64,000 bases of DNA, taken from assembly GCA_027574665.1 (NCBI GenBank), contig CM050649.1:61718150-61782149 (forward strand). Reading direction: 5' to 3'. Position numbers and translations under genes: made by a program. Origin of the DNA: Rhynochetos jubatus. Its lineage: Eukaryota > Chordata > Aves > Eurypygiformes > Rhynochetidae. Below, in pieces: positions 60,379 to 64,000 of the stretch (position 1 is its first letter; the number at the start of each line of letters is the position of its first letter). Below the pieces are notes generated by a model. It searched no databases. It saw only the letters and a list, made by a program, of their open reading frames with translations, and was not told where the DNA came from.

Positions 60379-62744
60379 ATTATTAAAATTACCTAACTGC
60401 TTGGCTTTTCCTTCACTTCCAATTAACGAATGTTTCTCTTGTCTCCTCCCACTTTCATCCTGAGCAAAGTTACCAGCTCGCCAGCACTGCTCAGCCACTG
60501 TGCTTTGGAGTATTTCCAGCTACCACAGATTATCATGTAATTTTTCTGTCTGTGTTTGCCTGTTTGATCTTTTGTGACCAGTATCAACACTGTTGGAATT
60601 TCTTGCTTAGTGTTAGAACTGAACAGACTTTATCTCAAAGCTGGATATCTAATACAGCCAAATCATTTAGAATCTCTTTATTCTGCACTTCTCCATCCCC
60701 ATTTCATTTTCATTCTCTTTAACAACTATGGAAGACAGGATTCACCTTCCAAAATACATCTCTGTCTTACATGACTGTAAAGGAACCCTATGTTTTGGAT
60801 GATTCCCATCCAAATTAAGCTGAAATTACTTCAGTTAGCAAGAGAGCATTTCTGACTGACTGGACCTGAGCCACCCTGCTGATCACAACAGAACAGACCA
60901 CGTGGAAGCAATACTTTTGTTAGCAGTAGCAAGGAAATAGCATCTAGTCTTTTACATCATCATATCTGTGAAAACTGCTGTTGGCATATGTGATGGTATC
61001 ACTTCCAGGAACTGGCCAGGCCCTGCCAGAACAGGCCTTGTACTGCTCTAAGTTTTTGTCTGTTCAAAGACAGACATCCAACCATGTCTGATAGTGAAAT
61101 GTTTCAACAAATTGATAAGCTGAGGTTTCCTTTTGTGAAAGGACTGCCTGAAGAACAAAAAGGTACTTGAATTGTTGATTAATGTGCTTTTGAGACTTGC
61201 AGTACTCAGGAGAGAGAGGTTGCTAGGTTTTCCTTAATATTTAATACTTTGTCTGTTGCAAACCTACTAGAAATATTAATTTTATTTAAATTGTCTTGGC
61301 TGTGAACACTGTAATGTGGTTTGAAACCTGGCTAAATTATTGTAAACAGAGAGTAATGATAAACAGCAGCACAATTTATCAGAGAGGTGTCTAATAATGA
61401 TACATCTGCTCCTGCTTGTCGTCTTCGTTTATGATCCCCAAAAGGAAGCAGACAGCATGCAGATGATAGTAATTTACCCTAACTGTCATATGCAGAGGAG
61501 TGATACAAAGGTGTACAAACAAAGCAGAAACGCAGGCAGAAGATAATTACATGGGTCCCATTTTGGAAAGATGTAATTCTGAGATGAAAGGAAGGAGGCT
61601 ATAATCCAAAATATATCCTCAATGGGAGGAAGAAATGTAGGAGATGGTAAAGCTATGAAAAATCAAAGAGACCTCCAGGATGGACTACTGAAAGATACAG
61701 TATATTTTTTAAACTAATTGCATTAAGAGATGGACAGGGAAGATAAAAGAGCTCTTTCTGTGATTCTCAACTAGGCTAATGTTTATTATGTTGCCGTTCT
61801 GAGGACAGAAAGCCTAGTGAAGTGTTGAAAAGCCATATAAAGTTCAGGGGAAGAACTTCTATGTCAAGAGAGAATTTTGAAAGTCTCCTCCTTTCCTACT
61901 TGATGGATACTGGTCATTGAAGACATTTACCTTCTTAGCCTTCTGATGTACAAAAGGAATTATGCTTTTTTACAGCTTGTTCCTTTAGCATGAAGGAGAA
62001 TAAAACCATAAATGATTTATTACCTTCAGGGATTTTTTTGGAAGGTGAAGACTTCAGAAGCCTTGATAAGTCAGATTTGTCTCTGTATTACAACACTGCA
62101 ATGTCAAAAAATCTCTCCTGAAGTCCACTTTTATTTAGTTCCACGTTTGTACAGTTAAAAAAACCAAAAAACTATCAGCAAAGTATAAGATTCACATTTA
62201 TCATAAAGTATTTTGTAGCAAAACTTTTTCTGATCAGCATTGAATTTTGCTGGCAATTTAACTATGTTACTGACGTATTGTTGTTTTTATTGGTCAATAT
62301 ATTTTTTCATAAATAGCAATCACATATAGGATTTTAATATCAAATCCAAATGACTGTTATGCACTTTTGTGCTCCTTGTTGCCTTTACAAATCTGTATTT
62401 TATAAATTGGGGGGTTTTTCTTCTTTATCTTTCTGTAATCTTTCCAGACCTCCAGTTTCCATATGTTGGTAACCATAAAATTAATTTTCCTATAGGTCCT
62501 TTCTAAAATTTGTTTAAGATGGAAAACTATTAAATGTGACAAACCGAAACCTTTAAATAATTCAATTCCTTCTCTTTCAAAAACACTTGCATTTGAAAAC
62601 AAAATAGTATGTTTTGGGAAAAATCCAGAGGTTCCAAAAATAGTAACAGAAAGTACCCCTAGCAATTCGCAGAAAATTTTGATTGAATAATTGAATTCCA
62701 TGGCAACAAGATAAATGAGTGGTAGGATTTTCTAAATTGCTATT
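60379..62744. other. AT-rich noncoding sequence, one motif-dense segment
   Basis: No supported gene. The segment 61255-61560 has several transcription-factor-like motifs and looks unlike the neighbouring low-complexity DNA. The remainder holds nothing I recognise. Confidence 0.55.
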
Positions 62745-62823
62745 AAAAATAAATAAATTAAAAAAATTAAAAAAACAAACAAACAAACAAACAAAAAAAT
62801 GAAACACACACACACAAAAAAAG
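62745..62823 (+). repeat. A-rich compound simple repeat with (CAAA)n and (CA)n
   Basis: AAAT/AAAAT units run into five CAAA-type units and a short CA repeat. The stretch has few pyrimidines. It makes the minus-strand phenylalanine-rich frames at 62577-62947, which are not genes. Confidence 0.9.
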
Positions 62824-64000
62824 AACCAAGTAAGACTATGAAAGCAAGATAATCTCTGTCACCTCTAAACTTGACACTTTTTTTCTCCAGGGGCAAATGA
62901 CCTGCAGGTTTGAACTGGCTCAGATCCACTGAGATTTGAATTGTCAAAGCCCGACCTGTATTTCATACTCCCCAAAGAGTCCTTTCCCTTTATAGGAGCA
63001 AATTAGCTCAATGCAAGAGGACTGGCCTTTTGTTTAGAAGTATTTATGTTTATCTCTATTCTTTTGGGGTTTTATTTAATTTGGGGTTTTTTTCTGTTAA
63101 TTACAGACTCTGATTCAAGCATACACACCTAAGCATACTTTGCCCAGTTTCAGTTGTGGTCACAGTCCAGGGGCTGCTGCACTCACTCTCTGCTGATGTG
63201 TCCAAAGGAAAACGCAGTCAGGAACAAAGTACTGCTAGAGGGTGTCTGACTCGCAGCTGCCATTGCTTGTGAGCCCACCTCCTTTTTTTCCAGTACCAAG
63301 GAAAATTCAATAACATGTGGGTATGTACAATAGCCTTGCCTCCGAAACCACTAGTAGTGCTTTTCTTTCACTGCCTTGCAGGGTACAGGCAGTAGTCAGC
63401 CACCTGTGGTTTAAATGAGCTTGTTTTCTGCTGTGCTGGAACAGAACAAAGACAAGCTCTCACCACTGCTGTAGCTGAGGGGCACTAACAGGTGAGTCCC
63501 AGGTGTAGCACTGTAATTTCTGTATAGCTTTGCCCACACTGCATGGAGATTTCCAGCTCCTCACATGTTCAGAGTGAGGGAGAAGTAACCTGAGAACAAG
63601 GGCCATTTACTGATCATCAGAGAAGGGTTCAACATATAGCTTAGACATAACCATGATCAGCAGCATCTGCATGTGTGTGTGTGTAAGGTATGTAAGAAAA
63701 ATACATAGCCTTCTGTGAGTAATAAATAAATTATACTTTCATCTGTCATTTATTGGCCAAAACATTGCCATTCTACTTGCACAACAGTTAGAAATACATC
63801 TCTTTAAAATATTTCCCCTCTTCTGTTGAGGGTTTAGACTTGCCCAGATGCATGAATTTATAGAAAAACAATGGTTGCACTCACACAAGAAGACCTGGCA
63901 GCTACCTGACGTTATCCATGGCATTGCTTGGTTTTTTCTGTAGCTACACACCATGCTGACTAACAGGCATGATCTTTAAATGTTCCCTCAGCACATCCTC
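62824..64000. other. Noncoding sequence to the window end, nothing recognised
   Basis: No supported gene. A short (TG)n lies near 63673-63684. The block 63130-63560 is a little richer in G+C than the surroundings but contains no recognisable motif. Confidence 0.55.

Noticed and set aside
62357-62947. Minus-strand phenylalanine-rich frames
   Set aside because: They come from the A-rich simple repeat at 62745-62823.
1-64000. CRISPR array, bacterial operon, phage or plasmid genes
   Set aside because: No spaced direct repeats, no dense coding and no ribosome-binding sites. All mobile elements are vertebrate retroelements.

Overview
The window looks like bird nuclear DNA from a gene desert or one very large intron. 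It is AT-rich and littered with short random open reading frames. I find no protein-coding exon of a host gene, no tRNA or rRNA gene, no CRISPR array and no bacterial-style operon. The bird assignment is an inference from the mobile elements. There are four CR1 LINE copies with the avian-type 3' end (ATTCTATG-like terminal repeats, CATAGAAT on the other strand). There are also three solo LTRs of one endogenous-retrovirus group that is familiar from bird genomes. No Alu, B1 or L1 sequence was seen. The species cannot be named from this.

Layout. From 1 to 9667 the DNA is unique-looking and AT-rich. A 273-bp (GATG)n-(GGAA)n tract lies at 9668-9940 and a C21A12 tract at 11647-11679. Two 5'-truncated CR1 copies on the minus strand follow at 12135-13035 and 13631-14440. 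Next come a minus-strand solo LTR (15986-16577), a plus-strand CR1 3' end (19238-19584) and a second minus-strand solo LTR (25995-26576) with a perfect 5-bp target duplication. A MIR-like SINE fragment lies near 32985-33068 and a plus-strand solo LTR at 37709-38456. A longer, internally deleted plus-strand CR1 lies at about 42680-44566. From 44567 to 64000 I see only simple repeats, small duplications and unique-looking sequence.

How the parts relate. All recognisable coding sequence belongs to dead retroelements. The CR1 copies keep pieces of ORF1 (an SGNH-esterase-like region) and ORF2 (endonuclease, reverse transcriptase, C-terminal region), all with stops, frameshifts or deletions. The LTRs are solo, so the retroviral genes were lost by LTR-LTR recombination. 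A few intervals look like conserved regulatory DNA by motif density, and three contain unassigned reading frames. These are reported as weak leads only. I did not find evidence for a new biological system here.
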